Shown piece by piece: positions 27,374 through 36,076 of a stretch of 64,000 nucleotides of DNA. The notes beneath the pieces are model-generated. The model was given only the letters and a program-made list of their open reading frames with translations, ran no database searches and was not told where the DNA came from. Position numbers and translations under genes: made by a program. Source of the DNA: Corynebacterium jeikeium (GTDB taxonomy: Bacteria > Actinomycetota > Actinomycetes > Mycobacteriales > Mycobacteriaceae); NCBI GenBank assembly GCA_003955985.1, contig CP033784.1:248001-312000 (forward strand), given 5' to 3'. The stretch's first letter is position 1; every line of letters starts with the position of its first letter.

Positions 27374-27921
27374 AAACATCAGTAAGCGTATTCGACCGAA
27401 TTGTGTTGTTCCTCTTCTCAGCGCTGTTACTACTGGTAGCAACATGGGCGATTGCTAGCTACCTCGATGTCGCTCCTGCACAGTGGCTTCATGACACCGG
27501 GCGGATGGAATCCTGGGGAAAACTACCTGAGCAAAGCTGGTATGTTCCCGTCCTCGGTGTAATCACAGCGATTCTAGCGGTGGTCGGCTGCAGCCTGGTG
27601 GTCGCTAATCTGCGATCGCACCGGTTCAGCACGGTCGCCGCATCGGAATCACAGGAAAAGTTAGGAGAGGTTTCGCTGCCGGTCGCCGATGTTGCCGATG
27701 CGGTGTGCACCGATCTAGAGCGCAACGCCCACATCAACCAGGCGGATTCACGGGTCTACCGGGATAATGGAATACCCACCTTGGAAGTGACTGTGGCAAT
27801 GCCACCGCAGGCGAGCCTCCCCGCCGTTGTAGCTGCCCTGAAAAACGCGGAGCGTGAAATGCGTGATGCCCTCGGCCATGCGGATATCGCCTCGACCTAC
27901 AAAATCGAACTGGACCGTTAG
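27370..27921 (+). CDS. AmaP-like alkaline shock membrane anchor protein
   Basis: A 183-residue protein with two N-terminal membrane helices (about residues 9-30 and 58-80) flanking a short external loop. A cytoplasmic domain follows with SRVYRDNGIPTLEVTVAMP, the beta strand pattern of AmaP/DUF6286 proteins that recruit Asp23 to the membrane. GTG start overlapping the upstream stop (GTGA). It is the last gene of the operon. The sigC gene converges 58 bases further on. Confidence 0.72.
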   Translation: MKTSVSVFDRIVLFLFSALLLLVATWAIASYLDVAPAQWLHDTGRMESWGKLPEQSWYVPVLGVITAILAVVGCSLVVANLRSHRFSTVAASESQEKLGEVSLPVADVADAVCTDLERNAHINQADSRVYRDNGIPTLEVTVAMPPQASLPAVVAALKNAEREMRDALGHADIASTYKIELDR

Positions 27922-27979
27922 TCAGCTTCGAGAGGCCACAACCTACAACGGCTGGCTACGTCCCCTGGCCGGAGCGGGT

Positions 27980-28564
27980 TTACACAGCTGCAGAGTCGCC
28001 GTTGGCGCTGTCGCCGTCGTCAAGCGCGGCAACCAAATCGCGGCGCGCACGAGCGACGCGCGAGCGAATGGTGCCCACACGACACCCTGCGATTTCCGCG
28101 GCCTCGGCGTAGGAGTAACCCAGCACCTGCGTCAAAATGAGTGCCTCGCGGCGTTCTTCCGGCAGCTGCTCCAGCAGCACGCGGGCATCAGCGAGCTCTG
28201 ACCACGATTCGCCGGTCGTAAACTGCTCGGCAGCGTTTTCCACTTCCATCGCGGACTTCTTCGGGCGTGCCGAATCATGGCGGACCGAATCCACCCACAC
28301 GCGCCGGGCCAGCGACAACAGCCAGGTGCGGGCAGAAGAACGCGCCGCAAAGCGGGGAAGTGCCCCCATCACGCGCAGGTACGTCTCCTGCGTTAAATCA
28401 TCCGCAGCATCAACGCCGCCCAGATGTGCGACCAGACGCCACACGTCCTTCTGGGTCAGCCGCACGAACTCCGTCAGCGCAGCCTGATCACCGCGGCCGG
28501 CTTTCAGCGCCAGCTGCGTGATGTATTCGTCATTAGAGACGAGGCGTGCGGGAGTCATGGACAT
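27980..28564 (-). CDS. sigC: ECF RNA polymerase sigma factor SigC
   Basis: A 194-residue (192 if the second ATG at 28558 is used) extracytoplasmic-function sigma factor. Region 2 has KDVWRLVAHLGGVDAADDL and TQETYLRVMGALPRFAARS; region 4 has EALILTQVLGYSYAEAAEI and VGTIRSRVARARRDL. The whole reads like mycobacterial and corynebacterial SigC. No anti-sigma gene is adjacent. In C. glutamicum SigC responds to respiratory-chain stress; that is family knowledge, not visible here. Its 3' end is duplicated at 24601-24670, on the far side of the Asp23 operon. Confidence 0.85.
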   Translation of the reverse strand: MSMTPARLVSNDEYITQLALKAGRGDQAALTEFVRLTQKDVWRLVAHLGGVDAADDLTQETYLRVMGALPRFAARSSARTWLLSLARRVWVDSVRHDSARPKKSAMEVENAAEQFTTGESWSELADARVLLEQLPEERREALILTQVLGYSYAEAAEIAGCRVGTIRSRVARARRDLVAALDDGDSANGDSAAV

Positions 28565-28592
28565 AGCTTAGCAACTTAAAACCTAAAGATAA

Positions 28593-28651
28593 TTCGCCTG
28601 GCTGTACGTGGCCTCACCTGCAAAAAGCAGGCGGCGACGCAGCCAGGCGAA
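28593..28651. terminator. Inverted repeat between efflux operon and sigC
   Basis: TTCGCCTGGCTG (28593-28604) and CAGCCAGGCGAA (28640-28651) form a perfect 12-bp stem with a 35-base loop that holds a smaller CCTGC/GCAGG hairpin. It lies just after the permease stop and before sigC on the minus strand, a probable terminator of the efflux operon without a clear T-run. Confidence 0.6.
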
Positions 28652-28666
28652 CTAGGGCCTGAAATG

Positions 28667-30100
28667 CTAGAAGCGGATGGCGTCGATGGGCTTGACGCGA
28701 ACGGCAATAGTGGCGGGGATGATGCCCGCCAGTGCGCCCACGAATGTCGCGACCAGCACGCCGATGACAGCGGCCGTGACGGGGTAGGCCACGGCACCGG
28801 TCTCCAGCGGCAACGCCAGCATCTTATCCAGTGGCAACTGCTTGACCGTGATGATCGAGGCAATCACGCCAACCACACCCGCCACCGTCGTGGCGACAAT
28901 CGACTCCAGGAACACAGAGATAAAAATCCTGCCTGCCGACGCGCCCATTGCGCGACGAATACCAATCTCACGGACGCGGTGGCCAATGGTGACAATCGAG
29001 ACCGTGAGCAGCCCCAATGCGCCAAGCGCAATCACAATGCCACCGATAATGCCCAGCGCAGTGGTGATGGTGTTATTCATCTCCTGGGAAATCTGCGTGT
29101 CCTTCTCCGACAGGGAGGTATTCACCTTCCAGCTGGGGCCGAGCTCCGCCTGGAAAATGTTGTGCAGCGCCTTCTGGTTCTCCTTTGCGGATTCTTCAGG
29201 CGTTGCGACGAGAAGCTGCGGCTCACCCACCTGTCCCTCGTAGCCGGCGTTGAGGAAGGAATCGTAGTGCGTGACGATGCTCGGGGCGTCCCACGATCCG
29301 AGGGACTTATACACTCCCACCACGGTGAACGTGGTGTTGCCCGTTTCCTTCAACCTGAAGGTTGGATGGTCGGCTAGTGCTGGGTTGCCCAGACTTTCGT
29401 AGAACTGGTCGTTGATCACGACGGGGTTCATCAAGCGCTGGCCATCGGCATCCTCTAAACGGCGTCCCTGCACGATGGTGCGGGCGTAGATGTCGAACCA
29501 TCCCGGGTCAGCGGCGATCAGCTCGGGAGTACCTGGCGAAAAACACTCGTAATCATCCGGGGCGCAGTCATCCATATTTTGCTCGGGAGTCGCTGGCTGC
29601 ATTCGAACTCGCGACCACAAGTTGGCGTGAGTGGTCTCCACCAGGCGGTGGGTGGCAGCGGAAAAGGCGTCGTTGATAGACCCGTCTGGGTTGATGACGC
29701 TCAAATCGTCCGGGCCGTTTCCGCCGGTGCCCTCGCCGCCGAAGCTTCCAAAGCTATCGGCCATTGTGCCGGCGCTGCCGTCACCGCTGAAGCCACCGTC
29801 GCCGAAGTTACCGCCTTCCTCGGAATCGGAATTACCCGCTCCGGCCGTCAACGTGACCGTTCCGGCGACACCCGTGCTCTGTGCGGTGACCGCATCCTGA
29901 GAGCTGGTGAGAATATTGCCAAGTGCGATAACCGTAGTCATCGCCCACACTGCGGCGGCCACACTGACCAGCGACAGCATGATGCGGCCACGGTTAATGC
30001 GCAGCTCATGCCACGCTTCCAGCAGAGCGCCGAGATAAGGCGTTGCTGCATAGAGGAAGGAAGGCCGTGACTTCGATTCGGTTTCATTATTCGTCGTCAT
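28667..30100 (-). CDS. ABC transporter permease, MacB/FtsX type
   Basis: A 477-residue permease. One N-terminal membrane helix (GRIMLSLVSVAAAVWAMTTVI) is followed by a large extracellular MacB_PCD-type domain (about residues 70-320) rich in Gly/Asp/Ser. Three C-terminal helices of the FtsX fold include GIRRAMGASAGRIFISVFLE. The ATG at 30100 is chosen because it overlaps the ATPase end by 14 bases and begins a normal cytoplasmic N-terminus; a longer reading to 30190 is antisense to nothing conserved. With the ATPase and adaptor it forms a mechanotransmission-type efflux or lipoprotein/peptide export module. Confidence 0.88.
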   Translation of the reverse strand: MTTNNETESKSRPSFLYAATPYLGALLEAWHELRINRGRIMLSLVSVAAAVWAMTTVIALGNILTSSQDAVTAQSTGVAGTVTLTAGAGNSDSEEGGNFGDGGFSGDGSAGTMADSFGSFGGEGTGGNGPDDLSVINPDGSINDAFSAATHRLVETTHANLWSRVRMQPATPEQNMDDCAPDDYECFSPGTPELIAADPGWFDIYARTIVQGRRLEDADGQRLMNPVVINDQFYESLGNPALADHPTFRLKETGNTTFTVVGVYKSLGSWDAPSIVTHYDSFLNAGYEGQVGEPQLLVATPEESAKENQKALHNIFQAELGPSWKVNTSLSEKDTQISQEMNNTITTALGIIGGIVIALGALGLLTVSIVTIGHRVREIGIRRAMGASAGRIFISVFLESIVATTVAGVVGVIASIITVKQLPLDKMLALPLETGAVAYPVTAAVIGVLVATFVGALAGIIPATIAVRVKPIDAIRF

Positions 30101-30824
30101 CAGCAACCTCCTCGGAGCCGTGCATGACGTTGGCAGCAGATAGCAGGACGGAGTCGGCGTGCAACTGACCGTCGCGAAGCTCAAGCACACGATCGCCGCG
30201 CTCGGCGACCTCTAAATCGTGTGTGATCAGAATCAATGCGGCGTTGTTTTCCGCCGCGACTTCTTCGAGCAAATTCATGACGATCTTGCCGGTGTCGACA
30301 TCGAGCGCACCGGTGGGCTCATCGGCAAGAATGAGTTGCGGTTGGCGCACGAGCGCGCGGGCAATAGCCACACGCTGCTGTTCACCACCGGAAAGCTGGG
30401 AAGGCGTGGCCTCTAGGCGATCGCCCAGGCCGACGCGCTCCAGCATCGCGGCGGCGAGCTCGGTGCGATTCCAAAACTTCTCGCCCCGGTCGTACATCAG
30501 CGGAACCTCGACGTTTTCCAGCGTGGTGCGGGAGGGGAAGAGGTTGAATTGCTGGAAGACGAATCCCAAATTATCGCCCCGGAGAGCAGCGCGTTTCCTG
30601 TCCGACAAAGTGGAAATATCAGTGCCGTCGAACGTGTACGTGCCGGAATCCGGCAAATCGAGCATGCCAATGATGTTCAGTAGCGTTGACTTACCCGAAC
30701 CGGACTGGCCGACAATGCTGAGGTGCTCGCCGCGTGGCACGTCGAGGTCGATGCCTTTCAAAATAGGCAGCTCCTCGCCGTTGGGGAGCGTCACTGTTCG
30801 AGTGACTGCGGTCAAACTAAGCAT
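30087..30824 (-). CDS. ABC transporter ATP-binding protein, MacB/LolD type
   Basis: A 245-residue ATPase. Walker A is GQSGSGKST, the signature is [15 protein letters not shown], and Walker B is [12 protein letters not shown], whose GALD/GNLD form is typical for the LolD/MacB group. It pairs with the FtsX-like permease downstream (14-base overlap) and the adaptor upstream (9-base gap). The substrate is unknown. Confidence 0.93.
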   Translation of the reverse strand: MLSLTAVTRTVTLPNGEELPILKGIDLDVPRGEHLSIVGQSGSGKSTLLNIIGMLDLPDSGTYTFDGTDISTLSDRKRAALRGDNLGFVFQQFNLFPSRTTLENVEVPLMYDRGEKFWNRTELAAAMLERVGLGDRLEATPSQLSGGEQQRVAIARALVRQPQLILADEPTGALDVDTGKIVMNLLEEVAAENNAALILITHDLEVAERGDRVLELRDGQLHADSVLLSAANVMHGSEEVADDDE

Positions 30825-30833
30825 GGCGCGGGC

Positions 30834-31919
30834 CTACTTTTCAGAGCCAGCGTCATCGCCGGACTCATCGAAGCCAGTGTCGCTGCCATCACCAGTGCCG
30901 TCGCCGGCGGACTCGTCCTTGTAGGAAGGCACGTACTCCAAGACCTGCTGGCCTTCCTTCAGGCCGCGCTTGATCTCAATGAAAGTGCCATCGTTGGCGC
31001 CCAGCTCAACCTTGATCTTTGTGGGCTTGCCGCCATCCTTAGCTGGAGCGTAGACGACACCTTCGCGGAAGCGTCCCTCCACTGCGGTCACCGGTAGTGC
31101 CGGGACCTCCGAGGTGGTGCCACTGCCAAGAATCAGCGTGGCAGGAACACCTTCGTAGACGGTCTGATCTGCGGGAATATCGCAGCGTAGCTGTGGGCCG
31201 CCCGAGGAATTTCCAGCAGCGGCGGCGCCCATGCCAGCGCCATCCCCGGCGCCAGTGTTCTGCGAGCCCGCGCTACTTCCCGTGACGGTCTTCACCGAAT
31301 CGCACAAAAACGGTGCCGGGCCATCGGTGATAGCGAGGCGGCCATTGTTAATCGAGTCTCCCAGCGTGTACAGCTGGCTCGGCTTAATAGGTGCTACGGC
31401 GTGGAAGCTGTTCGGCGAAATCGTGCCAATCTCCTGGCCGATCTCAACCGTCTGGCCGATGACGATATCCCACTGCACAGTGCCAGAAGCCTTAGCGGTG
31501 ATGTTTCCCCAAGTCACGGTAGTTTCGGGTGCGGCGGCTGCGGCGTTTTCTTCATCGGAATCCGCGCCGCCGGAGGTGCTGGCAGTCTCAGATACCGAGG
31601 TCTTCTTCACCTGAAGCAGGTTTTGCCCCTCTACGGCGTTGCCGCCGCTGTTGACATAGGCGTCAGTGATTTCACCGGAAGCGTTGGCGCGGATCACGGT
31701 GGGCTCGTCCGGGACGATGGTGGCAGACAGCTTCTGCGTGTTATTGATCCGCTGAGGGGATAGCTCCGTGGTGGGCTGGGAGAAATCACCGGTTGCTTGC
31801 GCATAGTCCTCGTCGTTAGCGGGGAAGAATGCGATCTTGAGAAGCGCAACGGTCGCCAGCAACGCCAGCGTGTACTTGAAGACTGTGAGCGCTTTTGCGC
31901 CCCTCCCTTGTTTTTTCAT
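30834..31919 (-). CDS. Membrane-fusion (HlyD/MacA-like) adaptor protein
   Basis: A 361-residue protein with one N-terminal membrane helix ([18 protein letters not shown]). An external barrel/lipoyl-like domain follows ([20 protein letters not shown], then [19 protein letters not shown]) and a C-terminal [13 protein letters not shown] segment typical of RND-adaptor proteins. A Gly/Ala/Ser insert (about residues 215-240) and an acidic Gly-rich tail are low-complexity. It is the first gene of a three-gene efflux operon on the minus strand. In monoderm and mycolic-acid bacteria such adaptors help MacB-like pumps export peptides or lipids. Confidence 0.82.
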   Translation of the reverse strand: MKKQGRGAKALTVFKYTLALLATVALLKIAFFPANDEDYAQATGDFSQPTTELSPQRINNTQKLSATIVPDEPTVIRANASGEITDAYVNSGGNAVEGQNLLQVKKTSVSETASTSGGADSDEENAAAAAPETTVTWGNITAKASGTVQWDIVIGQTVEIGQEIGTISPNSFHAVAPIKPSQLYTLGDSINNGRLAITDGPAPFLCDSVKTVTGSSAGSQNTGAGDGAGMGAAAAGNSSGGPQLRCDIPADQTVYEGVPATLILGSGTTSEVPALPVTAVEGRFREGVVYAPAKDGGKPTKIKVELGANDGTFIEIKRGLKEGQQVLEYVPSYKDESAGDGTGDGSDTGFDESGDDAGSEK

Positions 31920-32280
31920 GTCTGCAGAAGTATCCGATCAGAATCCAAATTGACAGCGTGGTACGCGTGAAATCCTACCCTTAACCCCCGTGGGCAGTGG
32001 TAGTGCTGGCTATACCTTTTATTCAGTGCTGATAGGTATTGCATGAAAGCGCGGTAAGTGCTTTTCGACGGCCATCGCGTGTGGTTTTCGCGGAGGGAAT
32101 TTTGCCCTTTTTAGGGCCGAGTGTTTGCGGCTGATACAGCGAACCTAATCGGACTAATAATTAAGGCCACATATCAATCGCGGGAGACTAATAGGAAAAA
32201 TATGAAACTTCGTGTAGGGTGGAAAACGTCAGGGCATGTTGTGACTGCCATCTAGCCCCTGTCTTTAGGAGGAAATCCCC
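31920..32280. other. Divergent intergenic region between efflux operon and katA
   Basis: About 360 bases holding promoters for both directions. A direct repeat AGTGCTGG/AGTGCTGA with CTATACC and ATAGGTAT lies near 32008-32040. An AGGAGG Shine-Dalgarno site is at 32267-32272 for katA. No clear OxyR, DtxR or GlxR box was found. Confidence 0.5.
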
Positions 32281-33810
32281 ATGTCCAATCTCTATGAAGG
32301 TTCCAATGGTCCGACCACTCGCCTCAACGGTGCGCCGGTTCCTACAGAGCAGCACTCGCTAACCAATGGCCCACAGGGAGGTATTAACCTCCACGACATC
32401 CACCTGCTGGAGAAGCTCGCGCACTTCAACCGCGAGCGCATTCCGGAGCGCGTTGTTCACGCTAAGGGTGCAGGTGCTTTCGGTGAACTGACCATCACCG
32501 AGGATGTCTCCAAGTACACCAAGGCTGCAGTATTCCAGCCGAACACGGTCACGCCGATGCTGGCGCGATTCTCCACTGTCGCAGGTGAGCAGGGCTCCCC
32601 GGATGGCTGGCGTGACGTGCGCGGCTTTGCACTGAAGTTCTACACCGAAGAGGGCAACCTCGATATCGTGGGCAACAACACGCCAGTGTTCTTCATCCGC
32701 GATGGCATTAAGTTCCCGGACTTCATCCACTCTCAGAAGCGCCTGCCGGACACAGGTTTGCGCGACGCCAATATGCAGTGGGATTTCTGGACTGCCTCTC
32801 CGGAGTCCGCTCACCAGGTCACTTACTTGATGGGTGACCGCGGTATTCCGAAGGACTTCCGTCATATGGATGGCTTCGGTTCTCACACCTATCAGTGGAT
32901 TAACGCTGAAGGGGAGCGTTTTTGGGTTAAGTACCACTTTAAGACTCGCCAGGGCTGGGAGTTCCTGACGGATGATGAAGCCGCCGAGCTGGTTGGCGAA
33001 AACACCGACCACGCTCGCCAGGATCTCTTCGAGGCGATTGAGCGCGGCGACTACCCAACCTGGGACGTCAAGGTGCAGATCATGCCTTACGACGAGGCCG
33101 CCAGCTACAAGGTGAACCCGTTCGACCTGACCAAGACCTGGTCTCAGAAGGACTACCCGCTGATTCCGGTCGGCCACTTCACTCTGAACCGCAATCCGGG
33201 CAACTTCTTTGCTGAGGTTGAGCAGGCCGCTTTCGCACCGTCGAATACGGTCCCGGGTGTCGGCTTCTCGCCGGACAAGATGCTGCTGGCGCGTGTGTTC
33301 TCCTACGCTGATGCGCACCGCTACCGTCTTGGCGTCAACAGCGATCAGCTGCCGGTGAACCAGTCTCGCTGCCCAGTGAATTCCTTCTCGCAGGATGGTG
33401 CGGCCACGTACTACTACTCGGATCCGAAGTTGCCGGTTCACGGCTCCAACGCCACTGCTCGCGGTCCGGAGGCCGATACTGCGGCTGCAGCTAAGGCTGC
33501 TGGTTGCCCAGTGCGCTCCGGTCACGCCGGCCAGGTCGATGCTGGTGCCTTTGGTCAGTGGGAGAGCGTGGGCGAAGAGTTCTACGCTGGCGCCTACGTG
33601 CAGCACCCTGAGGATGATGACTTCTCGCAGCCAGGCGACCTTGTTCGCAACGTGATGGACGATACCGAGCGCGATCGCTTGGCAAACAACATCGTCGGTG
33701 CCATGCAGGGTGTCTCCCCAGAGGTGGAGCAGCGTGTCTATCAGTACTGGGCCAACGTTGATTCCTGGCTCGGTGCCGAGGTGGAAAAGCGCTTTAAGGC
33801 AACGAAGTAA
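32281..33810 (+). CDS. katA: Haem catalase
   Basis: A 509-residue monofunctional small-subunit catalase that splits hydrogen peroxide in the cytoplasm. Catalytic His60 lies in RVVHAKGAGAFG, the Asn in GNNTPVFFIRD, and the proximal haem ligand Tyr342 in RVFSYADAHRYRLG. FNRNPGNFF-type NRNPGNFFAEVEQAAF is diagnostic. Length is normal for clade 3 enzymes. A strong AGGAGG site precedes the ATG and a strong terminator follows, so it is a single-gene unit. Confidence 0.97.
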   Translation: MSNLYEGSNGPTTRLNGAPVPTEQHSLTNGPQGGINLHDIHLLEKLAHFNRERIPERVVHAKGAGAFGELTITEDVSKYTKAAVFQPNTVTPMLARFSTVAGEQGSPDGWRDVRGFALKFYTEEGNLDIVGNNTPVFFIRDGIKFPDFIHSQKRLPDTGLRDANMQWDFWTASPESAHQVTYLMGDRGIPKDFRHMDGFGSHTYQWINAEGERFWVKYHFKTRQGWEFLTDDEAAELVGENTDHARQDLFEAIERGDYPTWDVKVQIMPYDEAASYKVNPFDLTKTWSQKDYPLIPVGHFTLNRNPGNFFAEVEQAAFAPSNTVPGVGFSPDKMLLARVFSYADAHRYRLGVNSDQLPVNQSRCPVNSFSQDGAATYYYSDPKLPVHGSNATARGPEADTAAAAKAAGCPVRSGHAGQVDAGAFGQWESVGEEFYAGAYVQHPEDDDFSQPGDLVRNVMDDTERDRLANNIVGAMQGVSPEVEQRVYQYWANVDSWLGAEVEKRFKATK

Positions 33811-33884
33811 AGCAACCGCGTAGGGCTGTGCAGTAAAACCGCAGAGTAGAGCTGCACAGTCACGCGGTAGATCAAAGTAAATAG

Positions 33885-33938
33885 AAAAGCGTTAGCCCTG
33901 CAAATGGTTGAACCATCTGCAGGGCTAACGCTTTATTT
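33885..33938 (+). terminator. Rho-independent terminator of katA
   Basis: AAAGCGTTAGCCCTGCA pairs with TGCAGGGCTAACGCTTT, with an inner TGGTT/AACCA hairpin and a following TATTTA. It is a near-perfect stem of more than 17 bp. Confidence 0.92.
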
Positions 33939-34034
33939 AAAACTTCTGTCTGTGCATGACAGCCACGGCTTTGTGGTTGCCTGCACGCCGGCCCGGTTTG
34001 GGCGGCTAAGGAACAACCCTAAGTGTGAGCTGTT

Positions 34035-34382
34035 TTAGGCACCGATGCCCGGCAGGCTCGGGGAGCCGTTGAAAAGCGACTTCGGAGCAGCTGCAGCCTC
34101 GTCGGCTTCTTCGGCGGACTCGGACACCTCTCGACCCTGTTCGGCAGCGTCGGAGACACTATCAGCCTCAACGCCGGAGACGTGGGTGGAGTTGTCGTTG
34201 TGGGTGGACTGATCGTTCGTGATGTTGATGTCCATGAAGTCGCGGCCGAACGGAGCGTTCCAGTCACCGGTTTCCAGGAGGGTCAGGTCACCATCGATGG
34301 TCGGGTTAATCTCGAAGGTGACGTTGACGGTCGGGCCGGAAGGCATTGCTTCCAGAACCTCAACGATAGGAGTGACGTCCAT
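34035..34382 (-). CDS. Small acidic protein, member of a local paralogue pair
   Basis: A 115-residue acidic protein I do not recognise. It shares PFGxDFxDIxxTxDxSTH (here PFGRDFMDINITNDQSTH) and the tail PSLPGIGA with the gene just upstream. The N-terminus has a short helix PIVEVLEAMP. After the conserved block comes an Asp/Glu/Ala/Ser-rich linker. There is no signal peptide, membrane segment or cysteine pair. AAAGGA precedes the ATG. Both genes are separated from katA and from each other by terminators, so each probably has its own transcript. Confidence 0.7.
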   Translation of the reverse strand: MDVTPIVEVLEAMPSGPTVNVTFEINPTIDGDLTLLETGDWNAPFGRDFMDINITNDQSTHNDNSTHVSGVEADSVSDAAEQGREVSESAEEADEAAAAPKSLFNGSPSLPGIGA

Positions 34383-34437
34383 TTTTGGTGTTCCTTTTAG
34401 ACAGTAACGAAATGAAGAATATCGGTTTTAACTGAAC

Positions 34438-34475
34438 AATAAACCGCAGTCTTTATTAGAGACTGGCGGTTTATT
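34438..34475 (-). terminator. Terminator between the two paralogous small genes
   Basis: AATAAACCGCAGTCT, loop TTATT, AGAGACTGGCGGTTTATT; stem of about 15 bp with one bulge. It ends the transcript of the 34523-34831 gene. Confidence 0.85.
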
Positions 34476-34522
34476 GTGTCAAGGATTGGCGGAGCTATTG
34501 TCCTGCCATGAAGCCCAGGAGC

Positions 34523-34831
34523 TTACTTGGCGCCGATGCCAGAGATGCTCGGGTTCAGGAAGTCGAACTTACGCTGGTCGGACTTGTCGACGGTGGTCTC
34601 CGGGTTCAGGAAGTCGGAAACCTCGACGTCGTGGGAGTCGTGGGTGGAGTGGTCGTCGGTGACGGAGATGTCCAGGAAGTCGTTACCGAACGGCAGGTTC
34701 AGGTCGCCACCGACGTTAGCGAAGTTGACGTCGTTGCCAGCCAGCTGCTCGAAAGCCGGCAGCGGGCTCTCGACGGTGACGGCCGGAAGGGCTTCGAGGA
34801 TGGTTGCGATATCTTCTGCGGAGCAGGACAT
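34523..34831 (-). CDS. Small acidic protein, member of a local paralogue pair
   Basis: A 102-residue protein paralogous to its neighbour at 34035-34382. It has an N-terminal helix DIATILEALPAV, then NVGGDLNLPFGNDF, DISVTDDHSTHDSHDVEV and the ending NPSISGIGAK. The ATG at 34831 has AAGGA eight bases upstream; longer upstream readings lack a ribosome site. It has no signal peptide and one cysteine (Cys3). Two copies in a row with a conserved core of about 18 positions suggest a duplicated, selected function; what it is cannot be read. Confidence 0.7.
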   Translation of the reverse strand: MSCSAEDIATILEALPAVTVESPLPAFEQLAGNDVNFANVGGDLNLPFGNDFLDISVTDDHSTHDSHDVEVSDFLNPETTVDKSDQRKFDFLNPSISGIGAK

Positions 34832-35170
34832 GAGAAAATCCTTAGGTTCTCGGGGGTAAAGATTTTGAGTCGCTCTTGGCTGACTCACAGAAATTAAGTT
34901 AACCGATGGGGCAAGGGGCTGCAATGAAAAAATAAGTGCCTCGATCCGCTTTCGGTCGGTTGCGTCCCTCAAAGCTCGCTCAAATTCGCCTAAAAACATT
35001 GGAAAGAGGGCGGTTTTGTGGTGTCTGTGACGACTCCGGCCTCTGCCTGAATATCGGATGACAAAAGCGTTGTTTTCTTAAAATTTACCGGGATTGCATT
35101 GATTGTTTTGTTCTTGGTGTCACAAAGGTGCAGGCAAACGGCAAATTCATCACAAATGATAACTAAGGGT

Positions 35171-35187
35171 TCCCTAAGTAAGGGAAA
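35171..35187. promoter_or_regulatory. Palindrome, possible operator
   Basis: TTCCCTAAGTAAGGGAA is a 6-base inverted repeat around AAGTA. It lies about 340 bases upstream of the small paralogue gene on the minus strand. It could be a regulator site; there is no further support. Confidence 0.35.
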
Positions 35188-35309
35188 CCAAAGTTTAGTA
35201 AATGGCAAAAACTGCCACTCAATTTAGGGGCATAAGCGGGGTTAACGAGCGGGCCATAGCCCATGAGAGGTACATCACATTGTGGGAGGCCAAAAGTGTG
35301 GGGAAATAT

Positions 35310-35346
35310 ACCCCCTTTTGGGTAGGCCGGGTGGCCTAAAGGGGGT
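35310..35346 (-). terminator. Hairpin at the end of the Mrp operon
   Basis: ACCCCCTTT pairs with AAAGGGGGT around an inner GGCC/GGCC stem, 74 bases after the mrpG stop. On the minus strand TATATTT follows, so it is a likely terminator. Confidence 0.7.
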
Positions 35347-35419
35347 GTCGGAGCGCGCTGAGGGGTCGCTGTGAAACTGGCCGCTAACGGTGTGTTCAGG
35401 ACGTTTCCCGCGCCGCTAG

Positions 35420-35761
35420 CTACCGCTCCGGGACGTAGTCCTCAGCGGAGCCGTCACGGGCACCCAGCACCGCGCGTCCAAGTACTTCGGAGGCGACGGT
35501 AGCGACGACCAGGACAGCAACAATGGCCAGAATGGCGGTGAGGGTTTTGCCCCACGTCAGATCGCCCTGGTCGGCCTCTAAGACCAAGTTGGCAATCACC
35601 AGCGCGGGGATGCCCACCATGATTCCGGCGGAAAGTTGGTTCAACCGGCTCAGGGCATCTTTAGAGCGCCACATGGCCACGCCCGCCAGGAGCAGGTACA
35701 GAGATCCGCCAATGACCAGCACGGCAAACAAGATAGTTACAAGGATTGAAGCGATACTCAT
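35420..35761 (-). CDS. mrpG: Mrp/Mnh Na+/H+ antiporter subunit G
   Basis: A 113-residue membrane protein with three helices. GSLYLLLAGVAMWRSKDALSRL is the family signature near the N-terminus, with a charged end ARDGSAEDYVPER. It is the last gene of the mrpACDEFG operon. Mrp complexes exchange cytoplasmic Na+ (or K+) for protons and support growth at high pH or salt. It lies 24 bases after mrpF. Confidence 0.9.
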   Translation of the reverse strand: MSIASILVTILFAVLVIGGSLYLLLAGVAMWRSKDALSRLNQLSAGIMVGIPALVIANLVLEADQGDLTWGKTLTAILAIVAVLVVATVASEVLGRAVLGARDGSAEDYVPER

Positions 35762-35785
35762 AGTGCGATTCGTCCTTAATCGGTC

Positions 35786-36076
35786 TTAGCGGCGGCCACG
35801 GGAAATAACTCGGGCCAGGCCCACGGTCGACAAAATGCCAAGCAAGCCCGCCAGCATTGCAATATCGAAAGTAATGGCTGTAGTCCGCAGCATGGCAGTT
35901 GTGAGGAACACTCCCACCATGGGGTAGAAGGCGGCGTCGGAAAGCACTGCGCGTGAGACATTGCCCTTGACCCGGAAGATCAGCACCACGCCCACAAGCA
36001 GCGCCACTGAACACAGAGCAATGCCAATGCCGCTAATTACCTGTACTGCGGTGGGATCGATCAATGTGTCATTCAT
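35786..36076 (-). CDS. mrpF: Mrp/Mnh antiporter subunit F
   Basis: A 96-residue protein with three membrane helices and the typical FRVKGNVSRAVLSDAAFYP loop and FDIAMLAGLLGIL helix. It overlaps the mrpE end by 4 bases (ATGA). Small subunit required for complex assembly. Confidence 0.9.
   Translation of the reverse strand: MNDTLIDPTAVQVISGIGIALCSVALLVGVVLIFRVKGNVSRAVLSDAAFYPMVGVFLTTAMLRTTAITFDIAMLAGLLGILSTVGLARVISRGRR

Larger units (their letters stand above)
34832..35419. other. Intergenic region between the small paralogues and the Mrp operon
   Basis: About 590 bases without a credible gene. It contains the promoter side of the 34523-34831 gene, an AT-rich stretch, the palindrome at 35171-35187, and a hairpin at 35310-35346 at the end of the Mrp operon. 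Confidence 0.6.

Noticed and set aside
32359-33606. A 415-residue frame antisense to katA
   Set aside because: Shadow of the catalase gene; no start context and no recognisable domain.
34990-35208. 72-residue frame in the gap before the Mrp operon
   Set aside because: Low coding character and no ribosome site; the region carries the promoter of the small paralogue gene.
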